The translations under genes were made by a program, and so were the position numbers. Positions 15,204-23,247 of a stretch of DNA of 45,505 bases are shown here, piece by piece. The stretch lies in contig NZ_JAIWNB010000048.1 of assembly GCF_020215705.1 (NCBI RefSeq), forward strand, positions 1 through 45,505, read 5' to 3'. The notes beneath the pieces were generated by a model. The model had not been told where the DNA came from. It saw only the letters and a program-made list of their open reading frames with translations, and searched no databases. The DNA comes from Nonomuraea aurantiaca (GTDB taxonomy: Bacteria; Actinomycetota; Actinomycetes; Streptosporangiales; Streptosporangiaceae). How positions within the stretch are numbered: position 1 is the first letter of the stretch; the number at the start of each line of letters is the position of its first letter.

Positions 15204-17495
15204 TCAGTTGCGCCCGCGCCCGCGTCCCCGGTCGTTGTCGTCGCGGTTGAACTGGTCGAACTGGTCGAAGAAGTCGTCCGGAGGGCCGCCCTGGTCGTCC
15301 TTCTTCTCCTTCTTGGGCTTGGGGGCGCAGTTGTCGCTGCAGCCGCCGAACCGATCGTGGTTGACCGGCGCGAACTCGGTGGGTTCGACGCCCTTGAGCG
15401 CCCCCATCATCGCCTGCTTCCAGATGCGGCCCGAGATCGAGGCCCCGTACACGTAGCTGTAGTAGCGGCCCCCGATGGTGACGCCGATCAGGTTGTGAGT
15501 GAAGGCGCCGCGCGGGTCGCCGAGGCTGACGGCGGAGGCCAGGTTCGGGGTGTAACCGGCGAACCAGGCGGCCGTGTAGCCGTCGGTGGTGCCCGTCTTG
15601 CCCGCCGCGTCCCGGCCGATGCCGCCGACCTCACGCATCGTGCCCTTGGTGAACACGCCCGAGAGGATGCCGCTGACGGCGTCGGCGACCTCCTCCTCCA
15701 TGACCTTGGAGCACTTGGGCTTGTACTGGGTGGCCTTGCCGTTGCGGTCCTTGATCTCGGTGATCGCCAGCGGCTTGCAGTATTGGCCGCGTGAGGCGAA
15801 GACCGCGTAGGTGCTGGCCACGGTGACCGGGTCCACCTCGTTGATGCCGAGGGTGAACGTCTCGAACTCGCGCAGCTTCGTGCCGTCGGCCCGCTTGAGC
15901 CCGATCCGCTTGGCCAGCTTGACGACCTTGCAGAGCGTGACGCGCTCCTCCAGCCGCATGAAGAAGGTGTTGACGGAGCCCCAGGTGCCGGTCTGCAGCG
16001 TCTTGAAGCCGCCGCCGCCCTCGCTGGAGTTGCGTACCTCATGGGTGGGGTCGCCGACCCGCTTGCCGTCGCAGTTCTTGAACGCGCCGTAGCCGGACGC
16101 GGTGAAGCCGGCGGGCGCCGGGTAGCCGTCCCCGTACTTCAGGCCCTCCTCGAGCGCTGTGGCGAGCGTGTAGGCCTTCGCCGTCGAGCCCTGCTGGAAG
16201 CCGCCGCCACCGCCGTGCTTGGCGTCGGCGACGACGTTGTAGCTCATCTCGTTCTTCTTCTTGCTGCCGCCGAACTTGCGCGAGGCCGCCATCGCCTTGA
16301 TCTCGCCGGTGCCCGGCACCACCATCGCCTGCGAGGCCACCGGCTTGTCCTTGGTGCTGACGTACTCCTTGATGGCCTTCTCAGCGGCTTTCTGCATCTT
16401 CGGGTCGATCGTGGTCTTGATGGTGAGACCGCCGCGCTGGAGCAGTTTGAGGCGCTCCTTGGGGGTCTTGCCGAAATCCTCGTCGTTGAGGATCTCGTTC
16501 TGGACGTAGAGGCAGAAGTACGGGTACTTGCTCTCCTCGCAACCGCCGGTGACCTTGGTGTCCTTGAAGACGAGCTTCTTGGCCTTGGCCTCGGCGGCCT
16601 CCTGCGGCGTGATCTTGCCGAGTTCGGCCATCCGGTCGAGGACGACATTGCGGCGGGCCTTCAGGAGCTCCCTGGAGGCCTTGCTGACATTCGGGTCGGT
16701 CCTGTTGGGGTTCTGGACGGCGCCCGCGAGTGTGGCCGCCTCGACGAGGTTGAGCTCGGAGGCCGGCTTGCCGAAGAAGCGCTTGGCGGCGGCCTGGATG
16801 CCGTGCGCGCCGGCGCCGAAGTAGGCGATGTTCAGATATTTCTCAAGGATCTGGTCCTTGGAGTACTTCTTCTCGACGGCCATGGCGTAGCGCAGTTCGT
16901 TGAGCTTGCGTCCGACGCTGGCCTCGATGGCCGCGGCCTGCTCCTCTTTGGTCTCGGCCGAGTTGAGGAGCACCTGCTTGACGTACTGCTGCGTGATCGA
17001 CGAGCCACCCTGGGTCACGCCGCCCTGGGTGAGGTTCTTGACGAGGGCTCGGGCCGTTCCCTCCACGTCGATCGGGCCGTGCTGGTAGAACCGGAAGTCC
17101 TCGATCGAGATCAGCGCTGTCCGCATGATGGGGGCGACCTTGTCGAGACTCACCGATTCGCGGTTCTCGTAGAAGAACTGGGCTATCTTCTTGCCGTTGG
17201 CGTCCATCAGCTCCGTGCGCTCGGGCAACGGCGGTTCGGCCAGGTCCTCGGGCTTCAGGTTGATCCCCGTCATCGCGGACTTGGCGGATATCCCCGCCCC
17301 ACCGACCGCGGGAAGGGCTATGGCGGCCGTGAGCACGCCCGCGACCGCGCCCGCGGCGATCAGCCGCGCGATGTTCAAGATCGGCGAGGAACGATCTTTG
17401 CCCTGAGCTTGCACAAGTCCAAGAGTACGTCGAATGAGTGACCTTATCGGTAACTCGGCACCATTTCGCCTTGACTGACGGGGGTGACTAGTCAT
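15204..17495 (-). CDS. Class A penicillin-binding protein (bifunctional transglycosylase/transpeptidase)
   Basis: 763-aa peptidoglycan synthase, homologous in position to mycobacterial ponA2. After a cytoplasmic tail and one membrane helix (ARLIAAGAVAGVLTAAIALP, residues ~43-62), the GT51 transglycosylase shows ISIEDFRFYQHGPID, GGSSITQQYVKQ and KILEKYLN-type YLNIAYFGAGAHGIQ. The transpeptidase has the STAK serine motif (QQGSTAKAYTL), SVN (WGSVNTFF) and KTGTT. No PASTA domains follow; the C-terminus is an Asp/Arg/Gly-rich tail. It is divergent from the WhiB gene, sharing a 160-nt promoter region. The start codon has only a weak ribosome-binding site. Confidence 0.95.
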   Translation of the reverse strand: MTSHPRQSRRNGAELPIRSLIRRTLGLVQAQGKDRSSPILNIARLIAAGAVAGVLTAAIALPAVGGAGISAKSAMTGINLKPEDLAEPPLPERTELMDANGKKIAQFFYENRESVSLDKVAPIMRTALISIEDFRFYQHGPIDVEGTARALVKNLTQGGVTQGGSSITQQYVKQVLLNSAETKEEQAAAIEASVGRKLNELRYAMAVEKKYSKDQILEKYLNIAYFGAGAHGIQAAAKRFFGKPASELNLVEAATLAGAVQNPNRTDPNVSKASRELLKARRNVVLDRMAELGKITPQEAAEAKAKKLVFKDTKVTGGCEESKYPYFCLYVQNEILNDEDFGKTPKERLKLLQRGGLTIKTTIDPKMQKAAEKAIKEYVSTKDKPVASQAMVVPGTGEIKAMAASRKFGGSKKKNEMSYNVVADAKHGGGGGFQQGSTAKAYTLATALEEGLKYGDGYPAPAGFTASGYGAFKNCDGKRVGDPTHEVRNSSEGGGGFKTLQTGTWGSVNTFFMRLEERVTLCKVVKLAKRIGLKRADGTKLREFETFTLGINEVDPVTVASTYAVFASRGQYCKPLAITEIKDRNGKATQYKPKCSKVMEEEVADAVSGILSGVFTKGTMREVGGIGRDAAGKTGTTDGYTAAWFAGYTPNLASAVSLGDPRGAFTHNLIGVTIGGRYYSYVYGASISGRIWKQAMMGALKGVEPTEFAPVNHDRFGGCSDNCAPKPKKEKKDDQGGPPDDFFDQFDQFNRDDNDRGRGRGRN

Positions 17496-17655
17496 TCCCG
17501 GTCAAGACTCCAGCGAGAAATTGGTCCTCTGGGGTCTGTCGGCCCGAACGTCTAGTTGCGTACGTTCTCCTCTGCGGCAACTGAATACGGAGGCTCGGCG
17601 CCCGCGCCCGTCGGCCCCAAATGACGACTGACCACCTAAGGGGAGTGGGGTCGAA

Positions 17656-17952
17656 ATGTGGATCACGGATTGGACCTCCCGTGCCGCCTGTCGAGGAGCG
17701 GACCCGGACGCACTGTTCGTCCAGGGAGCCGCCCAGAACAGGGCGAAGCTGATCTGCCGAGGATGCCCGGTCCGTACCGAATGCCTCGCCGATGCGCTGG
17801 ACAACCGCATCGAGTTTGGCGTGTGGGGCGGCATGACGGAACGGGAACGACGGGCTCTGCTACGGCGGCGTCCTGACGTGGACTCATGGCGAGAGCTGCT
17901 CGAGTCTGCCAAGGAAGAGTACGAACGGACTAACGAGCTGATCGCAGGCTGA
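17656..17952 (+). CDS. wblA: WhiB-family [4Fe-4S] regulator, WblA/WhiB4 type
   Basis: 98-aa iron-sulfur transcription factor. The four cluster cysteines are C12, C34, C37 and C43 (CRGC spacing), followed by the GVWGG turn (EFGVWGGMTERER) and a basic segment (RALLRRRP) for DNA contact. The ATG has an AGGGGAG ribosome-binding site. Assignment to WblA/WhiB4 rests on the flanking class A PBP and paired ArsA-like ATPases, the same arrangement as whiB4-ponA2-Rv3680/Rv3679. In Streptomyces WblA represses antibiotic production and helps sporulation; in mycobacteria WhiB4 is a redox sensor. The long acidic C-terminal tail (SWRELLESAKEEYERTNE) fits that subfamily. Confidence 0.9.
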   Translation: MWITDWTSRAACRGADPDALFVQGAAQNRAKLICRGCPVRTECLADALDNRIEFGVWGGMTERERRALLRRRPDVDSWRELLESAKEEYERTNELIAG

Positions 17953-17966
17953 CCCTGGCCTCGGGC

Positions 17967-17994
17967 GTACGGCCGGTGCTCGCACCGGCCGTAC
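17967..17994. terminator. Bidirectional terminator between wblA and the ArsA-like operon
   Basis: Perfect inverted repeat GTACGGCCGGTGC (17967-17979)/GCACCGGCCGTAC (17982-17994) between the convergent stops, 2 nt from the ArsA-like stop. Confidence 0.88.
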
Positions 17995-17996
17995 TC

Positions 17997-19127
17997 TCAT
18001 GTACTCGTTGCGAGGAGTTCCCCGATCCGGCGCAGACCCGCTAGATCGTGGACATCCTCCGACATCGCACGTACCTGGACGACCGGCACTGTGGGGTGGG
18101 CCGAGAGGAAATGGTCCTGCTCCCGGTGTTCGCGGGCGGCGAGTTGCATCCTGCCGGTGTGCAGCCGCAGTACGGCGGCGGTCAACTCGTGTTCGCCCCG
18201 CGACTCCAGGTCTTCCGCCGCGGCGGCGCTGCGCGCGGCCGAGAGCGCCGCTGCGGTGGGTTCGTGCACCCGGTTGACCACCAGACCGGCCAGGGGCATG
18301 CGCTCCTCAGCGAGCCGCTCGACGAAGTAGGAGGCCTCCCGCATCGCGTCGCGCTCCGGCGCGGCCACGACCACGAAGGCGGTGCCCGGCGCCTGGAGCA
18401 GCCGGTAGGTCATCTCCGCGCGCTGCCTGAACCCGCCGAAGACCGCGTCCAGCGCCGACACGAACGTCTGCAGGTCCTTGATGACCTGCGCGCCCAGCAG
18501 CTTGGTCATCGCGCCCGCCATGAGCCCGAACCCGGCGTTGAGCAGCCGGAACGCGCTCCGCCCTCCCGCCTTGGCCGGCGCGGTCAGCAGCCGGATGAAC
18601 CTGCCGTCGAGGAAGCGGCCGAGCCGCTCCGGGGCGTCGAGGAAGTCGAGCGCGGACCGCGAGGGCGGCGTGTCGACGATGATCAGATCCCACTCGTCCG
18701 AGCGGCGCAGCTGGCCCAGCTTCTCCATCGCCATGTACTCCTGGGTGCCGGCGAAGCTGGAGGACAGCGACTGGTAGAAGGGGTTCGACAGGATCTGCCG
18801 AGCTCGCTCGGGGTCGGCGTGCGCCTCGATGATCTCGTCGAACGTACGCTTCATGTCCAGCATCATCGCGAACAGCTGGCCACCGCCCTCGGGTGAGCTG
18901 ATCAGGCGCGGGGTGTTGTCGAGCTCGGTGAGTCCCATCGACTGCGCCAGCCGCCGCGCGGGGTCCACGGTCAGCACGACCGCGCACCTGCCGCGCTCGG
19001 CGGCCCGCAGCCCCAGCGCGGCGGCCGTGGTGGTCTTGCCCACGCCGCCGGCGCCGCAGCAGACGATGATCCGGGTGCCCTGGTCGTCGAGGATGGCGTC
19101 GACGTCGAGTACGGGGGGCTTCTTCAC
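17997..19127 (-). CDS. ArsA/GET3-like ATPase, second gene of the pair (Rv3679/Rv3680-type)
   Basis: 376-aa P-loop ATPase with the deviant Walker A CCGAGGVGKTTTAAALG, switch I-like LTVDPARRLAQ and IIVDTPPSR (switch II). It overlaps the upstream ArsA-like gene by 4 nt, so both are translated together and probably form a heterodimer, as suggested for the mycobacterial pair. The family name comes from arsenite pumps and tail-anchored protein targeting. There is no arsB nearby, so arsenic export is unlikely, and the conserved link with WhiB4 and PonA2 suggests an envelope or redox role. Confidence 0.92.
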   Translation of the reverse strand: MKKPPVLDVDAILDDQGTRIIVCCGAGGVGKTTTAAALGLRAAERGRCAVVLTVDPARRLAQSMGLTELDNTPRLISSPEGGGQLFAMMLDMKRTFDEIIEAHADPERARQILSNPFYQSLSSSFAGTQEYMAMEKLGQLRRSDEWDLIIVDTPPSRSALDFLDAPERLGRFLDGRFIRLLTAPAKAGGRSAFRLLNAGFGLMAGAMTKLLGAQVIKDLQTFVSALDAVFGGFRQRAEMTYRLLQAPGTAFVVVAAPERDAMREASYFVERLAEERMPLAGLVVNRVHEPTAAALSAARSAAAAEDLESRGEHELTAAVLRLHTGRMQLAAREHREQDHFLSAHPTVPVVQVRAMSEDVHDLAGLRRIGELLATST

Positions 19128-20119
19128 GCTGCTCCCTGGGTGCGGATGGCCTCGGCCAGCTCGTACAGGCCGCTCAGATCGACTCCGTCGGTCAGCAGCG
19201 GCAACTCGTAGGACGGCAGCGTCGCCTGCGCCAGCGAGGCGCGCTCGGCCCGCTCCAGCTCGGTACGGCGAGCGTGCTCGGCGACCTCTTCCGCCAGGGC
19301 CTCCGCCACCGTGGAGGCGCCGTCGGAGAGACCGGCCGCCTTGAGCCCGAGCGTGAGCTCGGCGACGTCGAATCGGCCCTTGACAGCACTGTCAAGTGCG
19401 GCCTGTGGAAGCAGTGATTCACGGACCATGTTGATGAAGATTCCGCCGGGCGGCAGCCCCGCCGACCGCAATTCGGCGATGCCGTCGAGCGTCTCCTGAA
19501 CCGGCATCTCCTCCAGCAAGGTGATGAAGTGCACCGCCGTTTCCGGAGATTTCACGACCTTGCTCACCAGATCGGAGTGGTTCTTGATCGGGCCGACTCT
19601 GGCCAGCCCGGCGACCTCCTGAGTGACGTTCAGGAAGCGCGAGATGCGGCCGGTGGGCGGCGCGTCGAGCACGACGGCGTCATAGATCCGCTTGCCGTTC
19701 TTGCCGCGCCTGCGTACGGCCTCGGAGGTCTTGCCGGTGACGAGGACGTCGCGGAAACCGGGGGCGACGGTGGTCGCGAAGTCGACGATGCCCATCTTGG
19801 TCAGCGCCCGCCCCGCCCTGCGCATGCCGTAGAACATCTCCATGTATTCGAGCATGGCCTCCTCAGGGTCTATGGCCAGCGCGTAGACGTCGCCGCCTGA
19901 TGGGGCCACGGCGATCCGGCGCTCCTCGTACGGCAGCGGTGGCAGGTCGAAGATCTGCGCGATGCCCTGCCTGCCCTCCACCTCGACGAGCAGCACCTTG
20001 CGCCCGCCCGAGGCCAGTGCCAGGGCGAGGGCCGCGGCGACCGTGGTCTTGCCTGTGCCGCCCTTGCCGGTGACCACGTGCAGCCGCACGCCGTCCCAAT
20101 CGGTGTCCCGAGAGTCCAC
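19124..20119 (-). CDS. ArsA/GET3-like ATPase, first gene of the pair
   Basis: 331-aa partner ATPase. It carries the P-loop VVTGKGGTGKTTVAAALAL, LVEVEGRQGIAQIFDLPPLP and VVLDAPPTGRISRFL. The C-terminal third (ELERAERASLAQATLPSYELP) is typical of the Rv3680 type. Start GTG 20119 is supported by a TAGCCT box 6 nt upstream (20126-20131), which would give a leaderless message. The gap to the divergent DUF4177 gene is short, so the two promoters sit back to back. Confidence 0.92.
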   Translation of the reverse strand: MDSRDTDWDGVRLHVVTGKGGTGKTTVAAALALALASGGRKVLLVEVEGRQGIAQIFDLPPLPYEERRIAVAPSGGDVYALAIDPEEAMLEYMEMFYGMRRAGRALTKMGIVDFATTVAPGFRDVLVTGKTSEAVRRRGKNGKRIYDAVVLDAPPTGRISRFLNVTQEVAGLARVGPIKNHSDLVSKVVKSPETAVHFITLLEEMPVQETLDGIAELRSAGLPPGGIFINMVRESLLPQAALDSAVKGRFDVAELTLGLKAAGLSDGASTVAEALAEEVAEHARRTELERAERASLAQATLPSYELPLLTDGVDLSGLYELAEAIRTQGAA

Positions 20120-20125
20120 GTTTCG

Positions 20126-20131
20126 AGGCTA
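20126..20131 (-). promoter_or_regulatory. -10 box of the ArsA-like operon (leaderless)
   Basis: TAGCCT on the minus strand, 6 nt before GTG 20119; no Shine-Dalgarno precedes the start. Confidence 0.55.
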
Positions 20132-20233
20132 CCGAACGGTCACTTGCCGGAAGCCGACGACCACCCTTTGAGATTGCTCACACTGTGGTGCGCCGCGTCC
20201 AGTGGTGCGCCACAGGTTGCTGGTTACAGCCCC

Positions 20234-20239
20234 TACGCT
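20234..20239 (+). promoter_or_regulatory. -10 box of the DUF4177-ridA pair (leaderless)
   Basis: TACGCT followed by 7 nt and ATG 20247; no Shine-Dalgarno is present. Confidence 0.55.
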
Positions 20240-20246
20240 GGCCTCC

Positions 20247-20402
20247 ATGAAGAAATGGGAGTACCTGACGGCTCCGGTGCTGATCCACAACACCAAGATG
20301 ATCCTGGACAACTTCGGGGCCGACGGCTGGGAGCTGGTCCAGATCCTGCAGGGTGCCACGCCCGAGCAGCTCGTCGCCTACTTCAAGAGGGAGAAGCAGT
20401 GA
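20247..20402 (+). CDS. DUF4177 small protein
   Basis: 51-aa protein beginning MKKWEYLTAPVLIHNTKMIL and containing the family signature FGADGWELVQILQG. DUF4177 proteins are small, conserved and of unknown function. The ATG is supported by the -10 box 7 nt upstream and by the fit to the domain start; an upstream in-frame start at 20202 adds unrelated residues. Its TGA overlaps the GTG of the next gene (GTGA, 20399-20402), so it is co-translated with the RidA-family protein. This pairing beside the ArsA/WhiB block recurs in actinobacteria. Confidence 0.85.
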   Translation: MKKWEYLTAPVLIHNTKMILDNFGADGWELVQILQGATPEQLVAYFKREKQ

Positions 20403-20857
20403 CGCCCGAAGAGAAGATCGCCGAGCTCGGGCTGACGCTGCCCGAGGTCGTCGCGCCGCTGGCCGCCTACGTGCCGGCCGTACGGACCGGTGACCTCGTC
20501 TACACCTCGGGCCAGGTGCCCATGGTCGACGGCAAGCTCGCGCAGACCGGCAAGGTCGGCGCCGAGGTCGGCCTCGACGACGCCCGTGAGCTGGCCCGGA
20601 TCTGCGCGCTCAACGCGCTGGCCGCGCTGAAGTCCGAGATCGGCGACCTGCGGAAGGTCGTGCGGATCGTCAAGGTCGTGGTGTTCGTGGCCAGCGACCC
20701 GGCCTTCACGCAGCAGCCCCAGGTCGCCAACGGGGCGAGTGAGCTGCTCGCCGAGGTGCTGGGGGAGGCGGGCAAGCACGCCCGCAGCGCGGTGGGCGTC
20801 GCGTCCCTGCCGCTCGACGCTCCGGTCGAGGTGGAGCTGATCGCCGAGGTCTCCTGA
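20399..20857 (+). CDS. RidA family (YjgF/YER057c/UK114) protein
   Basis: 152-aa cytoplasmic protein of the family that deaminates reactive enamine/imine intermediates. Visible features are VPAVRTGDLVYTSGQVPMVD, GLDDARELARICALNALAAL, VRIVKVVVFVASDPAF and a C-terminal VGVASLPLDAPVEVELIAEV. The invariant Arg of canonical RidA (in the R(T/S)AVGV region) is present as ARSAVGVASLPL. It lies in the subgroup of about 150 aa rather than the 128-aa classical RidA, so the exact substrate is open. Start GTG overlaps the DUF4177 stop. Confidence 0.9.
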   Translation: MTPEEKIAELGLTLPEVVAPLAAYVPAVRTGDLVYTSGQVPMVDGKLAQTGKVGAEVGLDDARELARICALNALAALKSEIGDLRKVVRIVKVVVFVASDPAFTQQPQVANGASELLAEVLGEAGKHARSAVGVASLPLDAPVEVELIAEVS

Positions 20858-20880
20858 GAGTTCGGATATGTCACCATGAC

Positions 20881-20917
20881 CCGAGTGATGTTCTAGAAGC
20901 CCGAGTTGTTCTAGAAG
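20881..20917 (+). repeat. Duplicated CCGAGT..TTCTAGAAG element before the NUDIX gene
   Basis: CCGAGTGATGTTCTAGAAG (20881-20899) and CCGAGTTGTTCTAGAAG (20901-20917). Each copy ends in the palindrome TTCTAGAA (20891-20898 and 20909-20916), 18 bp apart; the second runs into the AAGGAGG ribosome-binding site. This is a candidate operator or a recent duplication. Confidence 0.6.
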
Positions 20918-20925
20918 GAGGTCAT

Positions 20926-21729
20926 GTGACTGGTCTTCAACTCCCAGACGAGCTCGCCGAGCGGGCGAGGGACATCCTCGCCGGCCGCGTCCAGCCGGTC
21001 CCCGCGCGGGACGCCGCCACGGTGGTCATCCTGCGTGAGGGGCCGGAGGTCTACCTGCTCCGGCGCAAGGCCACGATGGCCTTCGCCGCGGGCGCGTACG
21101 TCTTCCCCGGCGGCTCGGTCGATCCCCGTGACACCGACCACGCCGTCGCCTGGGCCGGGCCGTCTCCGGCGGACTGGGGCGCGGTCTTCGGCGCGGAGGA
21201 GGGGGTCGCGCGCGGCCTGGTCTGCGCGGCCGTACGAGAGACGTTCGAGGAGTCGGGAGTACTCCTCGCGGGGCCGGGGCCCGATTCGGTGGTCGACGAC
21301 ACCACAGGAGACGACTGGGAGGCCGACCGGCTCGCGCTGATCGACAGGAGCCTGTCCTTCGCCGACTTCCTCGCCAAGCGCGGCCTGGTGCTCCGCTCGG
21401 ACCTGCTCAAGCCGTGGGCGCACTGGATCACGCCGGAGATCGAGACCCGGCGCTTCGACACCCGCTTCTTCACCGCCGTGCTCCCCGAGGGGCAGCGGAC
21501 CCGTGACGTCGGCGGCGAGGCCGACCAGGTCGCCTGGAAGCGCCCGGCCGACGCCGTGGAGCTGGCGCACGAGGGCAAGATCTTCCTGATGCCACCCACC
21601 TACCGCACGCTGACCGAGCTGGCCGCCTGCGACTCCGTCGCGGACGTCCTGGCCGCGCGGCGGGAGATCGTCACGATCCTGCCCAGGGTCGTGGAGGTCG
21701 ACGGCGAGTTCCAGTTGGTGACGACGTGA
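20926..21729 (+). CDS. NUDIX hydrolase (long form)
   Basis: 267-aa pyrophosphohydrolase-like protein. The start is GTG 20926 with AAGGAGG 4 nt upstream. N-terminal strand ATVVILREGPEVYLLRRK leads into FPGGSVDPRD and the NUDIX-box helix AVRETFEESGVLLAG. An insertion separates G..V(5 aa) and REXXEE relative to the classic 23-residue box, as in the RNA-less CoA/ADP-sugar-like RBS group seen beside MBL-fold genes in actinobacteria. Its stop overlaps the next gene (GTGA), so the two are coupled. The substrate is unknown. Confidence 0.88.
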   Translation: MTGLQLPDELAERARDILAGRVQPVPARDAATVVILREGPEVYLLRRKATMAFAAGAYVFPGGSVDPRDTDHAVAWAGPSPADWGAVFGAEEGVARGLVCAAVRETFEESGVLLAGPGPDSVVDDTTGDDWEADRLALIDRSLSFADFLAKRGLVLRSDLLKPWAHWITPEIETRRFDTRFFTAVLPEGQRTRDVGGEADQVAWKRPADAVELAHEGKIFLMPPTYRTLTELAACDSVADVLAARREIVTILPRVVEVDGEFQLVTT

Positions 21730-22523
21730 GCGGCCTGTATATCCCGGCCGGCTCACCCGACGGATCCCGTACGACCCACGCCGAGAACCTGCTCGCCCCC
21801 AACCCGTCTCCGATGACCCTCGACGGCACCAACACCTGGATCATCGGCGACCGGGACACCATCGTCATAGACCCGGGCCCCGACGACGAGGGGCACCTGC
21901 GCCGGGTCGCCGACCACCTGGCCGGGCGCCGGGTGAGCTGGATCCTGCTCACCCACGGCCACCACGACCACAGCGGCGGCGCCCGGCGCTTCGCCGAGCT
22001 GGTCGGCGCGCCCGTGCGGGCGCTCGACCCCAAGCACCGGCTCGGCGACGAGGGCTTGGGGGACGGCGACGTGGTGACCGCCGGTGACGTCGAGGTACGT
22101 GTGTACGGCACGCCGGGGCACTCGTTCGACTCGCTCTGCTTCTGGCTGCCCCAGGACGAGGCCATGCTGACCGGCGACACGGTGCTCGGCCGCGGCACCA
22201 CGGTGATCGCCCCCGACGGCGACCTTGCCGACTACCTGCGCAGCCTCGACCGGCTCAGGGCCATGGCCGGCGAGCTGGGCGTGGCGGCGCTGCTGCCGGG
22301 CCACGGCCCGGTGCTGGCCGACCCGATCGGCGTACTGGACGGCTATATCGCGCACCGGCGCGAGCGCCTCGACCAGATCAGGGCGGCCCTGCGCCAGGGC
22401 GCCAAGACGCCCCGCCAGATCGTGGAGATCGTCTACAGCGACGTCGACACGTCGCTCTGGCCCGCGGCCGAGATGTCGGTGCGGGCCCAGCTGGACTACC
22501 TCGACTACCTGGAGCGGTTGTAG
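21726..22523 (+). CDS. MBL-fold metallo-hydrolase (LACTB2/RNase-like)
   Basis: 265-aa zinc hydrolase. Metal ligands run in order: THGHHDHSGG, the His in YGTPGHSFDS, GDTVLG (bridging Asp) and PGHGPVLADP. A C-terminal winged-helix-like tail (IGVLDGYIAHRRERLDQI, then KTPRQIVEIVYSDV) is typical of the LACTB2 group, whose human member is an endoribonuclease; the bacterial substrate is not established. It overlaps the NUDIX gene by 4 nt and its 3' end overlaps the convergent crp gene by 19 nt. Confidence 0.9.
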   Translation: MSGLYIPAGSPDGSRTTHAENLLAPNPSPMTLDGTNTWIIGDRDTIVIDPGPDDEGHLRRVADHLAGRRVSWILLTHGHHDHSGGARRFAELVGAPVRALDPKHRLGDEGLGDGDVVTAGDVEVRVYGTPGHSFDSLCFWLPQDEAMLTGDTVLGRGTTVIAPDGDLADYLRSLDRLRAMAGELGVAALLPGHGPVLADPIGVLDGYIAHRRERLDQIRAALRQGAKTPRQIVEIVYSDVDTSLWPAAEMSVRAQLDYLDYLERL

Positions 22524-23185
22524 AGGCGGTCCATGTCGAGGATGACCACGGCCTTGGCCTCGATGCGCAGCCAGCCGCGCTGCGCGAAGTCGGCGAGGGC
22601 CTTGTTGACCGTCTCGCGCGAGGCGCCGACGAGCTGGGCCAGCTCCTCCTGGGTGAGATCGTGGTGGACGCGCAGCCCGTCGTCGGTCTTGGTACCGAAC
22701 CGCTCGGCCAGGTCGAGCAGCTGCTTGGCCACCCGGCCGGGCACGTCGGTGAAGACCAGGTCGGCCAGCACGTCGTTGGTGCGCCGCAGTCGCTGGGCCA
22801 GCGCCCGCAGCAGGTGGAGCGCCACCTCGGGACGGCCGGTGAGCCAGGGGCGCAGGTCGTCGTGGCCCAGCCCGGCCAGGCGCACGTCGGTCAGCGCGGT
22901 CGCGGAGGCCGTACGGGGGCGCGGATCGAACAGCGACAGCTCGCCGAACATCTCGCTCGGGCCGAGCACGCTGAGCAGGTTCTCGCGACCGTCGGGCGAG
23001 GTGCGCGACAGTTTGATCTTGCCTTCGAGCACGACATAGAGCCGGTCGCCCGTCTCGTTCTCGTGGAAGAGCGTCTGCCCCTTGGACAGCTGGACTTCGG
23101 TGATGCTCGTCCGCAGCGCCGCAGCGCTCTCGCGGTCAAGCGCGGCGAACAGGGGGGCCTTGCCCAGCACATCTTCGGTGTTCAC
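22505..23185 (-). CDS. crp: Crp/Fnr family transcription regulator (mycobacterial/Streptomyces Crp type)
   Basis: 226-aa cyclic-nucleotide-domain regulator. GTG 23185 is chosen over 23215 because AGAGGAGG precedes it and the protein then begins VNTEDVLGKAPLFAALD, matching homologs. The cNMP domain has GDRLYVVLEGKIKL and the phosphate-binding cassette region MFGELSLFDPRPRTASATAL. The HTH is TQEELAQLVGASRETVNKAL. In streptomycetes and mycobacteria this gene lies beside nth and controls germination, secondary metabolism or carbon use. Here it is divergent from nth and convergent with the MBL gene, with overlapping ends. Confidence 0.93.
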   Translation of the reverse strand: MNTEDVLGKAPLFAALDRESAAALRTSITEVQLSKGQTLFHENETGDRLYVVLEGKIKLSRTSPDGRENLLSVLGPSEMFGELSLFDPRPRTASATALTDVRLAGLGHDDLRPWLTGRPEVALHLLRALAQRLRRTNDVLADLVFTDVPGRVAKQLLDLAERFGTKTDDGLRVHHDLTQEELAQLVGASRETVNKALADFAQRGWLRIEAKAVVILDMDRLYNRSR

Positions 23186-23235
23186 TCTGCCTCCTCTGCT
23201 GCCATTGTGACGCACCCCACTCCAGGCGGCGCACG

Positions 23236-23241
23236 TAGGCT
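23236..23241 (+). promoter_or_regulatory. -10 box of nth (leaderless)
   Basis: TAGGCT, 6 nt before ATG 23248; no Shine-Dalgarno. Confidence 0.5.
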
Positions 23242-23247
23242 ATGGGA

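Noticed and set aside
17997..20119. Arsenite-efflux operon
   Set aside because: Two ArsA-like ATPases but no ArsB, ArsR or ArsC; the arrangement matches the WhiB4-linked pair instead.
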